DNA of 44,837 bases from Nemertoderma westbladi (GCA_032718475.1 JAUCBJ010007249.1:1-44837), one strand, 5' to 3'. Shown: positions 9,772 to 21,681, counted from the first letter of the stretch. Program-made: numbers and translations. Notes: generated from the letters alone by a model not told the origin.

Positions 9772-11985
9772 ATGTGTTTGATGATCTTGTGCTGGGGTTT
9801 AAGGAACCTATCTTCTTACCAAGGACTGTCTGTAACCCAACCAACAGTAGAATTTGCTTGTGCTGGGAAGATTGTGAAATCAGAAATGCTCAACAATGTA
9901 GCAAGAAATCCTAACTTTCACAACCCTGTCTTAACAATGGAAGTAGACTTACCTGTACGCCATGTATATCTACCACCGATTCACATTAAAGTTAGAGATA
10001 ACAGATCCTTTGGAAGGAAACCTATAGTGGGTGTCTACACAATAAATTCTTTAGCTGAATACAAGGAAAATGTAAACAAAACACAAAAGAAGACAATTGA
10101 AGATGAACCTTTCAAAAAACTGTCTGATCCAAAACCTGTAAAGTCTAAGCAAGCCGATGTGAATGAAGATTTCGATTGGTGGAGTAAATACTACGCATCG
10201 ATAGGAGATGCCTCAAAGGCATCTTTGTATGTTGAAAAGGGTTATGAACTTCTGAAAGTATATGATAAGGAACTTGAATTAAGTGAAAATTACGAAAGTT
10301 TTCAAGACTTTGTAAAAACCTTTGATTTGGTGAGAGGCAGAACTGATGATAAAGTTGAAACAGTTGGCCAACTGAAGGCCTCCTTTGCATTGTACAATAA
10401 CATCAATGAGATAAAGCCTAGACACCATTGGCCAGGGGGAGCTAATGTCACCATACGAATCTACATACTGAGAGGTTTGGATCTGACCCCGATGGATGGT
10501 AGTGGGACGTCGGATCCTTACATAAAGATTAGCCTCGGTACTAAAGTCATCGATGATGTCAACAACTACATCCCTAACAGCATCAACCCGATATTCGGAA
10601 AAAGCTACGAAATTCAGCAACAAATGCCATTGTTTAAAGATTTAAAAATAACCGTGATGGACCACGATTTCGTGAGTGGCGACGATGTCATTGGTGAGAC
10701 AGTGATCGACATTGAGGACAGATATATCTCAAAATTCCGGGCTACTTGCGGAATAAATGCCCAGTATTACTTGGCCGGTGTCAACTGCTGGAGGGATTCG
10801 CAGAAACCCAGCGATATTCTAGAATGGTACTGTCGTCATAACGACTTAGATAAACCAATGTTCGAAGGTAATAGACAGGTTCGAGTGGGTGGAAAGGTTT
10901 ACTTGTTGGATAAACTCGAGTCCGGACCACCACACCCCGACTGGGGTCCCCCCCAGGAGCGTCTGGCTCTTCACGTACTACGTCAACTCCCATTGGTTCG
11001 CGAGCACGTGGAGCAAAGGACTCTGTACAACAGCGAGCTTCAACCGGGGATCTCGCAAGGGAAACTCGAGATGTGGGTGGACATATTCTCTATGAGTAGT
11101 GGTAGACCACCACCCCCGGTCAACGTGAAAGGGCGAGAGGCAAAGCACTACGAGTTGCGAGTGGTGATATGGGACGCGAAAGACGTTGTATTGGAAGAGG
11201 AGGGGACATTGACGGGACAGAAAATGAGTGACATTTATGTGAAAGGTTGGTTGGACGGTAGTGACGACGTACAAGCGACAGATGTTCATTATCGTTCGTT
11301 GTCTGGCGAGGGAAACTTTAACTGGCGGTTTGTCTTTGATTTGCACTACATTGATCAGGAGCATATAATGGTGATTAAATCGAAGAGGCATTTTTGGAGT
11401 TGGGATGGGGTAGAAGAGAAATTACCCCCGAGGTTTTTCGTGCAAATTTGGGACAACGACTTGATATCGCAGGATGATTATATCGGGCAAATTATATTTA
11501 ATCTAGATAAAATGTACGAACCAACGAAATCGTCTGGGAGCTGCTCATTGTCCGTGTTTAAGGACAAGAAGGGGAAGAGACGTGACAGTCTGATAAAGAG
11601 AAGAAGGATGAGAGGTTGGTGGCCGACAACGGAAGAAAAGGGAAAGAAGTTGACGGGGAAGTTGGACATGGAGTTTGAGATTATTAGCAAAGAGGATGCA
11701 AAGCACAAGCCAGTAGGTCGGGGGAGATCTGATCCGAACATGTATCCGCATCTTGAGGTACCGAATAGGCCAGGTAGCTCGTTCCTATGGTATAAGGCGC
11801 CATGGCGGGCACTCAAATACATAGTTTGGCAGAATTATAAGTGGAAATTTCTAATAGCTTTAATATTCTTTATAGTACTGCACTTTCTCTATAGTTACCT
11901 ATATTCACTTCCAGTCTACGCAGCCAAGGCAACTGTCGAGGAATTAATTAGTGGGTCAAAAAGTAAACCAGAAAATGGAGTTTAA
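9772..11985 (+). CDS. Ferlin, C-terminal part (C2E, C2F, transmembrane tail), last exon
   Basis: The 737-residue frame matches the C-terminal third of ferlins, Ca2+-dependent membrane-fusion and repair proteins anchored in vesicle or plasma membrane. Residues 1-95 match the region before C2E (LCWGLRNL, SFGRKPIVGVYTI). DWWSKYYASIGD lies near 127. C2E spans about 225-345, with acidic loops MDGSGTSDPY and DHDFVSGDD as likely Ca2+ ligands. C2F spans about 455-595 (MSDIYVKGW, EGNFNWRFVF, QIWDNDLISQDD). RGWWP lies near 620 and one transmembrane helix at about 690-712, with a short outside tail. The HFW and PPR features around 540 favour the dysferlin/myoferlin branch over otoferlin; I am not certain of this. 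The N-terminal two thirds are absent from the window. Position 9772 is therefore probably not the true start: an AG at 9769-9770 could be the splice acceptor. Confidence 0.93.
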   Translation: MCLMILCWGLRNLSSYQGLSVTQPTVEFACAGKIVKSEMLNNVARNPNFHNPVLTMEVDLPVRHVYLPPIHIKVRDNRSFGRKPIVGVYTINSLAEYKENVNKTQKKTIEDEPFKKLSDPKPVKSKQADVNEDFDWWSKYYASIGDASKASLYVEKGYELLKVYDKELELSENYESFQDFVKTFDLVRGRTDDKVETVGQLKASFALYNNINEIKPRHHWPGGANVTIRIYILRGLDLTPMDGSGTSDPYIKISLGTKVIDDVNNYIPNSINPIFGKSYEIQQQMPLFKDLKITVMDHDFVSGDDVIGETVIDIEDRYISKFRATCGINAQYYLAGVNCWRDSQKPSDILEWYCRHNDLDKPMFEGNRQVRVGGKVYLLDKLESGPPHPDWGPPQERLALHVLRQLPLVREHVEQRTLYNSELQPGISQGKLEMWVDIFSMSSGRPPPPVNVKGREAKHYELRVVIWDAKDVVLEEEGTLTGQKMSDIYVKGWLDGSDDVQATDVHYRSLSGEGNFNWRFVFDLHYIDQEHIMVIKSKRHFWSWDGVEEKLPPRFFVQIWDNDLISQDDYIGQIIFNLDKMYEPTKSSGSCSLSVFKDKKGKRRDSLIKRRRMRGWWPTTEEKGKKLTGKLDMEFEIISKEDAKHKPVGRGRSDPNMYPHLEVPNRPGSSFLWYKAPWRALKYIVWQNYKWKFLIALIFFIVLHFLYSYLYSLPVYAAKATVEELISGSKSKPENGV

Positions 11986-12175
11986 TAAAGATATGATGTA
12001 GATCAAAGTAAATGTTAAGTTATAAATATATATACACAGGATAAGAAATTTAATTATAATGTTATATACTTATTACAAAACATTATATAGAGTTATTCAT
12101 GGTTATTAATAATTTATTACAAATTGTTAATTATTAATTCATAATGCCATGGTAGACATTAATTGATTTAATAAA
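11984..12175 (+). promoter_or_regulatory. Candidate ferlin polyadenylation signals
   Basis: AATAAA occurs at 11984-11989, overlapping the ferlin stop codon, and again at 12170-12175, about 185 nt after the stop. The second is the more likely signal because it leaves room for a 3' UTR. No long A tract follows either, which argues against the exon being a processed retrocopy. Confidence 0.4.
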
Positions 12176-12792
12176 GAATAAAAAGTTATAAAATATCAAA
12201 CATATGTCCCACAAATGGGAAGATGTAAAAATAGTATATAACTATAAATACATAAATAATAATTGTACGTTAAATAATGTTGACAATAATTATACCCACT
12301 ACTATGCTCAAGATATTTAATTTACACAGCAAATTTATTGCACACTGAAAATAACAATTTTGTGCACTAAATTTTAATATATGAAGTATTTTAATTCTGT
12401 ATACAACCGAATATAATCACATTCCCCAAAAATAATATAAAATTTTGTTCACTTTCCACTAACAATATTTGCTACATTCATTATTGATTAGCTTATTCAA
12501 TCATTATAGTAATTAGAGTTACAGTATGATTTGCTTCGGCCCGGATAACATGATCAAGAGTAACGATATGGAGTTTATTGTTTTTGTTAGAAAAGCCCAA
12601 TCCGTAACCGACATTTACCGTGAACAAAAATAATTTAATGTAACAAAATATTTAGTAAAAGGCAGACAAAGTAGTTTTTTAGTTGTAGTAATTTTGTGGA
12701 AAATTCGTTAAATAAAAGTCTTTTTTTAACAGATATTTTTGCTGAAAAAAAATTTATAACTATTTTTTTAACTTATTTTTTTCAAATAAAAC
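12176..12792. other. AT-rich non-coding stretch after ferlin
   Basis: Low-complexity AT-rich sequence. I see no gene or recognisable element here. Confidence 0.5.
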
Positions 12793-13044
12793 AATATATT
12801 CGATATAAAAACGTAACGCAAAACACTATTTTCCACTCATTTTCTTTAGCAAAATTCAGATATTCTGCCCTCGTGTGTTGAGTTCTCCACTCGTTGGCAT
12901 TTTAACACTCGCTTCGCTCGTGCTAAAAACCTACCAACTCTTGTAAAACTCAACCACTCGGACAGAATAGTTGAATTTCGCTAAATTGAAAATGAGTGAA
13001 AAAAAGCGGTGTTTTCCGCGGAATTTTTTTTATCGAATAATATT
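12793..13044. repeat. Foldback (MITE-like) element
   Basis: About 95-bp imperfect inverted arms, 12793-12884 and 12947-13044. Matching words are ATTCGATA / TATCGAAT, CCACTCATTTTC / GAAAATGAGTG and GTTGAGTT / AACTCAAC. The centre contains ACTCGCTTCGCTCGTGC, itself able to fold. The element has no coding capacity. Size and structure fit a non-autonomous foldback transposon. I did not find a clear target duplication. Confidence 0.6.
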
Positions 13045-13199
13045 CCTTTATTATATGGAATTGAATCAAATACGTAATCTTTTGTATATTTTTTATCTTA
13101 CTACTGTAGCTCATTTATAAGTTTGTTTTTTAATTTTCTTCCTAACGATTTTTTCGGTGTATTTTGTTTAATATCAGTATCTAATCTAACGCATTGCAG

Positions 13200-13480
13200 A
13201 CAAAGGCACCGTTATACCATTACATGCCCCGGAATCAAGCGAGCAAATAGTCGGCCGAAGCCGGAGGCGACCCGAAGGCTTCGATAGCTCTTTCGATAGC
13301 TACTACCCGAGGTTGGGGGTGGGCGCTACTCCTATTCCTAGTTTGCTCACAGTAATTTAACTGGTACTCATTTTATCAACCCCAGGATGAAATGCTGAGT
13401 GGATCCTGGCAGGGCTCGAACCCACAATCAATACATTGTAGGCCCGGCGCTCAAGTAACTGAGCTACCCCGCCTTTAGGC
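13200..13480 (-). mobile_element. tRNA-derived SINE (family 1)
   Basis: Read on the minus strand, the head resembles a tRNA with internal RNA polymerase III signals. There is an A-box-like GGGGTAGCTCAGTTACTTG (plus-strand about 13452-13470) and a B box GGTTCGAGCCC (13412-13422). The D-stem pair GCTC/GAGC is visible. The 3' side does not close an acceptor stem, so this is a SINE head and not a working tRNA gene. The body runs through AAAATGAGTACCAG towards about 13200; its 3' limit is uncertain. Confidence 0.6.
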
Positions 13481-13655
13481 CCCGAAAAATCTACAAATCT
13501 TAAAGAAGTTTGCATGGAATTTGAAACAGAGAGAGTTTCATCTCCCCCCTCCTTAGTGGGCGAGCCAGAATTTTTATTTTTGCTTTCGTTCTTTAGCTAC
13601 AAGCCTTTACGGCCTCTCATGTGTCAGGAACCTCGGCAGACTTCCGCGCCACTCA

Positions 13656-14017
13656 ATGTTAAATTATATTGCTCGCCCGGCGCTCGCGAGCGGTGGCGTA
13701 TCCGCTGCGGCCAGCCACCTCGCCCAGACGGCTGCAGAGGAAGTGGAAGCTCTAAAGATCCGCAAGTACCAGGAACTCATGGACCGGGGCTACCTCTTCC
13801 ACCCAGTAACCTACGAGACCTTGGGCCGCCCAGGTCCTGAAACATCCGAGTTCCTGAAGGAGATCGAGGCCAGACCCCACCATGTTACCCAGGAACCCCA
13901 ATCTCACAGCTTCCTCCTGCAGAGACTGGCTGTTGCCGCATCGGCAATGCGGCCTCCATTATGGGGACCGAGGACCCCTCACTCACAAACAACAAGGGAC
14001 TCTACGAGGTGGTCTAG
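13656..14017 (+). pseudogene. LINE 3'-terminal coding remnant (frameshifted)
   Basis: The translation KYQELMDRGYLFHPVTYETLG followed by FLKEIEAR and SFLLQRLAVA matches the C-terminal segment seen after the RT domain in many invertebrate non-LTR elements. These typically read 'F.PVA.ETLG..G', then 'EIG.R' and 'LLQR...A.QRGNAA..MGT'. The first frame is lost near 13945. The family continuation GNAASIMGTEDPSL then appears in another frame and ends in a TAG at 14015-14017. One small indel therefore breaks it. Upstream RT sequence is missing, so this is a 5'-truncated dead copy. Confidence 0.7.
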
Positions 14018-14953
14018 GTCTATGGTCCCTATCCCTAGTACCCCCCACCACCACGTACTTTCTTGCGCTTTAATTGTATTGTTTTCGTTTTATTATGTTT
14101 GCATTTATTTACATTTGTAATATAATATGTATTATTTTGTTTAAGCATAGCTTTAGGAGTTTAATTAGCATAATAATTTACAATAATTTATATTTACTTA
14201 AAATAAGTGTTTTACAAAAATTTATGTTATATTGCATCAGTAGAAATTCAGTTATTCTTCAATCTTATACTAATATGTTGGTAGTGTTAGGAAGCAGGCC
14301 ATGCCTGTGCTGACCCAGTAAGGAAGTGGGAGGTGAATTTATAAATTCCTGGTCCTGGTCATAACGTATCAGATGAAAACGCAGAGAAAAGGCGCCATGT
14401 ATAATAAATAAATAAGTATTAAATGAAATAAATAAATTATCAACCTTTATAGACCCCTTTTTAACCTCGCTAGCGCTCGGTAAATAAAATACCTCGAGAA
14501 TAATGAAAAAAGTTCCACTTTTTCCCCCATGTAAATTATTAGTAATTATTACAAAAATGTTGTGTATTTTTCTGGAAAATGAATAAAGAAAAGGGGAAAA
14601 TAAAATGTTCAATAATGTGAAAATTAGTAATTATCACTTTAATCACTCGATATCATCAGGCAGTAAAATGCTAAATCAGGGGAAATTAATAATAAAATAA
14701 CATAAATTAATTTATAGTCACTCACTTCGTTATTCGTTATCCATTGGGCGTCAATTATCCAATGGGGGAGTCTGATGTGCAAGCGACTGGTATAGTCCGA
14801 GGTAACTAGGCAACCGGATAGAGAAATATGAAAAGAAGCCAAACAGCGACCTCCGTAAACCAACACGCGCGGGTCGCAAAAATCCTCGTCGTAAACTCTT
14901 AAAACGTACGAAAAATAATGAGCAAATGAAAATGCTTAGTAAAAATAAATAGA
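14018..14953. other. Non-coding stretch, probably including LINE 3' UTR
   Basis: The first hundred or so bases after the LINE stop are probably its 3' UTR. The rest is AT-rich with no gene or clear repeat that I can support. Confidence 0.4.
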
Positions 14954-15165
14954 TATGGTAGTGCAGGGTGGTTGTATTGGATTCGCTTCTATTCGAAGGT
15001 CGTGGGTTCGATCCCCCACGAGGCCAATGAAGTTTTCCTTTCGGCGCGAATGCTTTGAAGGGACTAGCCAGGGCGTAACCCTCCCTGCCTTGCATCCTTA
15101 AATGGTAGCTAAATAAGTACTGTCGGAGTTTCCTCTGGGGAGTAAAGTTCTGGGGGGACCAATGT
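14954..15165 (+). mobile_element. tRNA-derived SINE (family 2), copy 1
   Basis: The head has a tRNA-like GTAGTGCAGGGTGGTTG and a B box GGTTCGATCCC (15005-15015) within a T-arm-like GTGGGTTCGATCCCCCAC. The body (15064-15160) contains GCCAGGGCG, CTTGCATCCTTAAATGG, TAGCTAAATAAGTACTG and GGGAGTAAAGTTCTGGGGGG. The same body words occur in the same order on the minus strand at 22672-22766. This shows a dispersed family. The 3' end of this copy is unclear. Confidence 0.7.
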
Positions 15166-15548
15166 GTCCATATGTAACCAACCTGATACCGTGTATCACA
15201 CGTCTGATATCTAAAACTTCTATTTCCAACGGAGAACAACACAATACACGAGATTCCGATTCCAAGTGGTTTACTTCAAACGCCGAACCGCGACCTTTAA
15301 ATAAAATCATAATAATTAGAAGAATAAGATGATCTCCATACTGTTGTTAAAAAATATAATTAAATTTTGTTTGGAAAAATACATTTCTTTACAGGTAATT
15401 GGGTTGGCGATGGCGCTTTTGAGTATTTATAAATTTTGAGAAAAAACATACGTTGAAAGCTATCTAGGTATAACATAGATCGACTCACACTGCTGGGGTG
15501 CATGGCTGACATAGGGTCATTCACACTGCACCATGTACAGCGCACGGG

Positions 15549-16898
15549 CCGATCTGTGGCAGGGGCCAGGCCAGTAGAACCGATCTGTGGGAGTGGCCAG
15601 TAGAAGCAAAATGTGGCAGTGGCCAGGAGAACCGATCTGTGGCCAGGCCAGTAGAACCGATCTGTGGGATTGGCTAGTAGAACCGATCTGTGGCCAGGCC
15701 AGTAGAACCGATCTGTGGGATTGGCTAGTAGAACCGATCTGTGGCCAGGAGAACCTATCTGTGGCAGTGGCCAGTAGAACCGATCTGTGGGATCAGTAGA
15801 AGCAATCTGTGGCAGTGGCCAGGAGAACCGATCTGTGGCAGTGGTCAGTAGAAACGATCTGTGGCAGTGGCCAGGATAACCGATCTGTGGGGCCAGTAGA
15901 AGCAATTTGTGGCAGTGGCCAGGAGAACTGATCTGTGGCAGTGGCCAGTAGAAACGATCTGTGGCAGTGGCCAGGAGAACCGATCTGTGGCCAGTAGAAC
16001 CGATCTGTGGCAGAGGCCAGTAGAACCGATCTGTGGCAGTGGCCAGTAGAACCGATCTGTGGCAGTGGCCAGTAGAACCGATCTGTGGTAGTGGCCAGGA
16101 GAACCGATCTGCGACAGTAGCCAGTAGAACCGATCTGTGACAGTGGCCAGGATAACCGATCTGTGGGGCCAGTAGAGGCAATCTGTGGCAGTGGCCAGGA
16201 TAACCGATCTGTGGGGCCAGTAGAGGCAATCTGTGGCAGTGGCCAGTAGAACCGATATGTGGCAGTGGCCAGTAGAACCGATCTGTGGCAGTGGCCAGGA
16301 TAACCGATCTGTGGGGCCAGTAGAGGCAATCTGTGGCAGTGGCCAGTAGAACCGATATGTGGCAGTGGCCAGTAGAACCGATCTGTGGCAGTGGCCAGTA
16401 GAACCGATCTGTGGTAGTGGCCAGTAGAACCGATCTGTGGCAGTGGGCAGTAGAACTGATCTGTGACAGTGGCCAGTAGAAGCGATCTGTGGCAGTGGCC
16501 AGTATAACCGATATGTGGCCAGTAGAACCGATATATGGCAGTGGCCAGTAGAACCGATCTGTGGCAGTGGCCAGTAGAACCAATCTGTGGCAGTGGCCAG
16601 TAGAACCGATCTGTGGTAGTGGCCAGTAGAAGCGATCTGTGGCAGTGGCCAGTAGAACCGATCTGTAGCAGTGGCCAGTATAACCGATCTGTGGTAGTGG
16701 CCACTAGAACCGATCTGTGGTAGTGGACAGTAGAACCGATCTGTGGCAGTGGCCAGTATAACCGATCTGTGGTAGTGGCCACTAGAACCGATCTGTGGTA
16801 GTGGCCAGTATAACCGATCTGTGGTAGTGGCCAGTAGAACCGATCTGTAGCAGTGGCCAGTATAACCGATCTGTGACAGTGGCCAGTAGAACCGATCT
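15549..16898. repeat. 26-bp minisatellite, about 50 units
   Basis: Tandem copies of a 26-bp unit containing CCAGTAGAACCGATCTGTGG followed by CAGTGG. Shorter variant units lack CAGTGG or replace it with GATTGG. Main variants are AGTAGAAC/AGGAGAAC/AGTATAAC and CCGATC/GCGATC/GGCAATC. A 100-bp higher-order block repeats around 16198 and 16298. Because 26 is not a multiple of three and the unit lacks stops on the minus strand, all three minus frames stay open. Those long open frames are artefacts of composition. Confidence 0.95.
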
Positions 16899-19800
16899 CC
16901 CATACTCAGATACTCATGTATGTTACTCACCTATAAAAACGTAGTCGCTCTTGTATAGTTTTACCGCGGTAATAGGTAGTTGGGATATAACGCAATTCAT
17001 AACTCTGTAGTCGATAATAAATAACCCAGTTACTATACTGTAGGCTAAACAACACGAGGTACCTGAAAAATTACGATGCGTTGTAAGGATATTAGAAAAG
17101 GAGACATATTTACCATTAAATTAAGAAACTAATTATTTACCGGCAATCATATCCCTGAAACTGAGAAACATCAAGATTGAATGTCGTTGATTTTGGTTAG
17201 GTGGCCTACCCTTTACACCAGATAAATTGCAATTTTAACATATCAGAAACATTAACAATTTATTATTGGTGAGGCCTAAGAAATACTTACTTTTTTAATG
17301 CAATAACCGAAACCGTACCAAAACTGGGCATTTGGTCATTTAGGGTTTGGAATCATTTATTTAACGGGAATTTTTCCCCATTAATGATTAAACTGTTAAA
17401 CAACCGCACATTCTATGGCCTGTTGAAGATGTAGATGTAGAATGCTTTCGAGACTAGTTGAGTCAGCGATGTCAGTATCGGTACTAAAACTGTCGCCAGT
17501 GTCAGAAAAGCTCTTATCTGAGAGTGGAGAGCTGCGGAAAAACTAGTCCAGTAGTCCTGCCGCGCCACCCTGCACCCGCCACTTGTTCGGATTACCTGCA
17601 TATTTTAGGTTTTGGTTAAGGGCGTTTCTTCCACGAGGTTTGGTTGCATTTGTATTGGTTAAATTAGACTAAGTCTGGGTGCTTGTGCTTCGGCCTCGCA
17701 TCCTACTACTCACTGCAGTCCTACAGTCCTACCTACTTATAATCTACAGTATTGCAGTAGTAGCACTCTGGTAGTGTTGGTGTAGTACCGATATTTGAAT
17801 TTGATAGGCCTAGTACGAAATCGAAAATAAATACACAACAGTCAGAAAGTTTTGTTTAGTCTTCGATCCGCACCGCTGGCGCGATGGGGAAATCACATAA
17901 TCTATAATAAAAATTAATTTGTAACACAAACAGACACACCTGTCAATTGAATCAGCTGATTGCCACAGATTGACTGTGAACCGTGACTCTGAATACTGGA
18001 CGTTAAAGACCACAGCGTTGGCCGAGCATCAGGTCCACTGCAATCAGGATGTCATGCCATTCAGACAACTCAAAACTCAACCCAATTAATAGTTAGGTGG
18101 CCTACCGGTATTCTTACAGAAGTAGGCCTATATGTTTGTGTTTTGCTACGTAAATACCGAATATAATCGAACTCCCTGACTATGGCTGTGTGCTGATACA
18201 GTGATAGTCTGATAGTTGATGAAATGTATTATGCATCCTCCACAGTCCACATTCCAGTATGTCTTATAATTAAATTTCCCTCCAAAGATGTTTACTGTTT
18301 AGTATAAAGTAAAGGCTAATGAATAGCCAATCACTGATAAGATTTTAATACCATTCCGTCCCACAACTTAAAGATTTCGTCTTTTTCAATGGGAATATCA
18401 GATGTCTTCATGTCGCTATGCACCACACGCGAACAGTTATCTCCTCGTGACTGGAATAGTGAAATTTTAATTAAGTTTAACAAATTTATCAGGATGTTAA
18501 TTAATGTAATTGGGCAGGTGGATTATCCCTGAAGGTACTGTATATCACCATACATGTGTATTAATTAAATCCTGCAGTCTGCACGGCCTGCAGCTTTGGG
18601 ATTGCCGTTAAATAATGGACCTACAGTATACCCTTCCATGTGTGATCAACCATGTTAACCACATTCTCTGTATATCTGAGTTACCCTTTTCAATTACTGT
18701 AGGTAAAGATACAGTACAATTTACTCTATGATATTGTAATAGAAGGGGTAGGCGTGATTTTGGTTGAAAATAAAGTGATGCATCAGTTAGCTAGTGTATA
18801 TTTTTGAAAACTTCCAAAGTGTCATACAGTACAGTATATGAATAAAAATTACACAAACTTTCAAATTCAAATCTCATAAACATTCAATAATATACCCAGC
18901 AACACCTGTTTTGGCCTATCATTACCTAGCAACTAAAATTACAATTACACGTACAGTACATTATATCCCTATACTGCCAGTAGGCCTAGGCCTACCGTTA
19001 CGGTAACCCACCACATCTGTTTCTCAACCAAACACCCCAGATCTGTCTAGATCGGCATTCGCAAACACGGATGGATGTGTCAGCTACTACTGTCCCTCGA
19101 CCGGAACCACCAAACAGTGTATATTGTACACTATGGCGACTATTATAAAAGGTCACGTGTGGAATACAATATACAGTAGATAGATAACCTTGCTATTTTA
19201 CCATCTACTCTACAATCTGCTTATTGCGTTTGACAGATTACTTCTACTTGTACTGTAATATCCTATACGGTTATAGATAATTAACTTGTCGCTATGATAG
19301 TTGGACTTTTTGTTTTTTTCTTTAAGGTTTAAGGATATATAAGTAATCATACTCTATTACACTTCCGCATATTGAATAATAACACCGTCAGAAACTCACA
19401 CAACTAAACTAACTACAGTAATTGGTTGACTCCAATAGAAGCCATTCGGGATTGTATACTGTTTCACATCCAAGTGATGATTCATACAGTATAGAGGTGG
19501 ATGAAAAATTATGTAATAATTTTTATGCTAGTGTTTATCTGTCGGTCTCTCCCTCAAAATCTTCAAAATCTTCAAAGTCTTTTTCTAACTTTGCAGTTTT
19601 GCGATTAAAAATATCTAGAGTGCCTTTTTTAAAATATCGAATTTTATTTTTTAAAATAGTGGTAACCCATTCTTCAGGAAAACTAAATAACAAATATTAT
19701 TCTTAAAGTTCCATGTCAGTCATCTACTCAAAGCAGGCCAGATTTTCTACACCTAAGAGAGCGCTTACAATCGTCATATCAAATTGATTATGTGAGAGAA

Positions 19801-20936
19801 GTCTTTGTTCCGCAAAAAAATTGTCTGAAAGTCTCTTGTGGTCTTATTGAGGCCTATACAGATTTCAACTCGACAGCTTTAAATCCGGCAAAGTTTTGCT
19901 AAAAAATCGCTACAACGACCCTCCCGGGGCCTTATTTCGCTATTTTGCGCCAGCATTTTAATTTATTTTAATAAATTTCTAATTTGTAAGCTATGAATGC
20001 TTTCTATATATTTTATTTAAAGTACTACAGTACATAAACTCAAATTTAACTTATACATAATTAATTATATACATATATTATATATATATATACTGGTACA
20101 TATCTGTTTGCTAATTAATTAATTAATACTTTATTTTATCCTCCAATTGTTTTGGAAATTAAACGCCTCCATCCATTAATTATTCTAGTTATCGATGCTT
20201 GAACACTACACTGTACATTATGATGTTTTTACAACATTTTTTTTGTGTGACTATTTTATTAGTTTGTACATCCATTTTAGCATGCAAAAATATGCTTTTA
20301 TGTTTTATTAAAGAAATATGTAAATATATACGCCTCATGAATCAAAAAGATAAATCTGGTATATATATATCCGTTCTCGGGAACAAATATATTTTCTAAT
20401 ATTTTCCGCAACATTTTTACGCGAGATAATAACGCAGTACCTGCATTTACCCGTAGTGTTCCGTAAAATTTAATAAATCTGCTATTGATTTTTCTCCAGA
20501 TGCTACAATTATACATTGCTTTAGAAAACGAGAGAAAGCCGCCACAATACGGATTAACCGCAATGCCATAGGCCCATAAGGTAAGGGATTGGAGGGGAGC
20601 CGGACTTATATAAATACACAAAGTTACGGAATTAACAATTTTCACTCGCCATGTACTAAAGCCTCTACGCAGGTTTTTAATGCTGAGACATTTTGGATGT
20701 GAACTGTTACAGGCATCGGAAATGTTTCGATTCTCGTTAGAGTGAGTGGATGTATTTTTAGATGCACAGCATTATTATGTGACGAAGTAATTGATTCGGC
20801 ATTTAAATTCGGAGCCTCTCCATATAGTTGATATAATAATGATTAATTCGATACACCCCCATGCGGGGTAAAATGGCAATCATTAAAAATTACAGATATA
20901 ATAATATACACAAATATATAGATAAAATTATTAAAA
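16899..20936. other. Non-coding region, no gene recognised
   Basis: No frame here looks like protein to me, and no transposon ends are visible. Notable small items are a 15-base word GTTAGGTGGCCTACC at 17196-17210 and again at 18092-18106, several TAGGCCTA-type palindromes, and an AT dinucleotide tract near 20067-20095. Confidence 0.5.
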
Positions 20937-21437
20937 TTATTGAGATGCGAGATGGGAAAGTGGAGGGCAATCTTTACAGTTCAGTGCGTGATAGCGTTTT
21001 CTACAGGAGAGGTTGCAGTGGCGACAGATACAGTCGGGCGATAACGGGTGGAACGGCGTTTGGTTGAGGCAGATGAGGTGGTGGAACCCATGATGGGTGG
21101 AAGCGCGAGTAATACGGTGTCTATTACGCTGACCGGGTCCAAAGGGAATTCTTAAATCCGGGTCCGTCCAGAAAGTAATAAAGTATTTGTCACGCTCGAG
21201 TCGGTGCTCGCGGTATCTGGTGGTGACGTCATCTGTTAATAATTCTGGATATTTTAATAATAGTTGATATATAATTATACAATTATTTATTGCAACGTCT
21301 CTTTTGGAAGATTGAGTGTAAATCCAGATGGATTTTCCAATAATATTTTTGCTCAACTCCCAAGGAGCTCCTATTCCGATATCAGTTATTTTTAATATCT
21401 GTTTCTGTATAAACGCTTTGCCTACAAATTGACACAC
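20937..21437 (-). pseudogene. Unrecognised open frame with Cys/His-rich end; possible LINE tail remnant
   Basis: The 166-residue minus-strand frame begins at a GTG, not an ATG, so it is not a complete gene as it stands. The last third has HRITRASTHHGFHH followed by SPDCICRHCNLSC, HALNC and CKDCP. That spacing recalls the 'TR...GH..L..H', 'C..C....H.L..C' zinc-knuckle tail of some non-LTR retrotransposons. The first two thirds are not recognisable. It could equally be a chance open frame. Confidence 0.25.
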
Positions 21438-21681
21438 AGCATTTCTTACTTACAGCAGTTTTACAAAAAAGATGAGCATACCGTTCTATAATCCTTTTCA
21501 ATTAAACTCTCTTACGTATGTTAGTTGTTGCAAGTTTGGGGATTTACATAAAAAATAAAATATTAGATTATCTGCCTGCAAATAATGTAATACAGTACCA
21601 TAGCAAAGAATGGTTTAAATGGACTAGCCAGAACGGGTCGATGCCTTACATCCCTCGGCAGCTTATAGTATCGTTAGAGCC

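Noticed and set aside
13404-13473. Functional tRNA gene on the minus strand
   Set aside because: A and B boxes are present but the acceptor stem does not pair and the anticodon arm is irregular; it fits a SINE head.
15360-16930. Three long overlapping minus-strand frames (about 330-400 residues)
   Set aside because: All three frames stay open because the 26-bp unit has no stop on that strand. They read the same repeat in different phases and are not genes.
19422-19706. 94-residue plus-strand frame
   Set aside because: No ATG start, low-complexity Ser/Lys content, no splice or family support.
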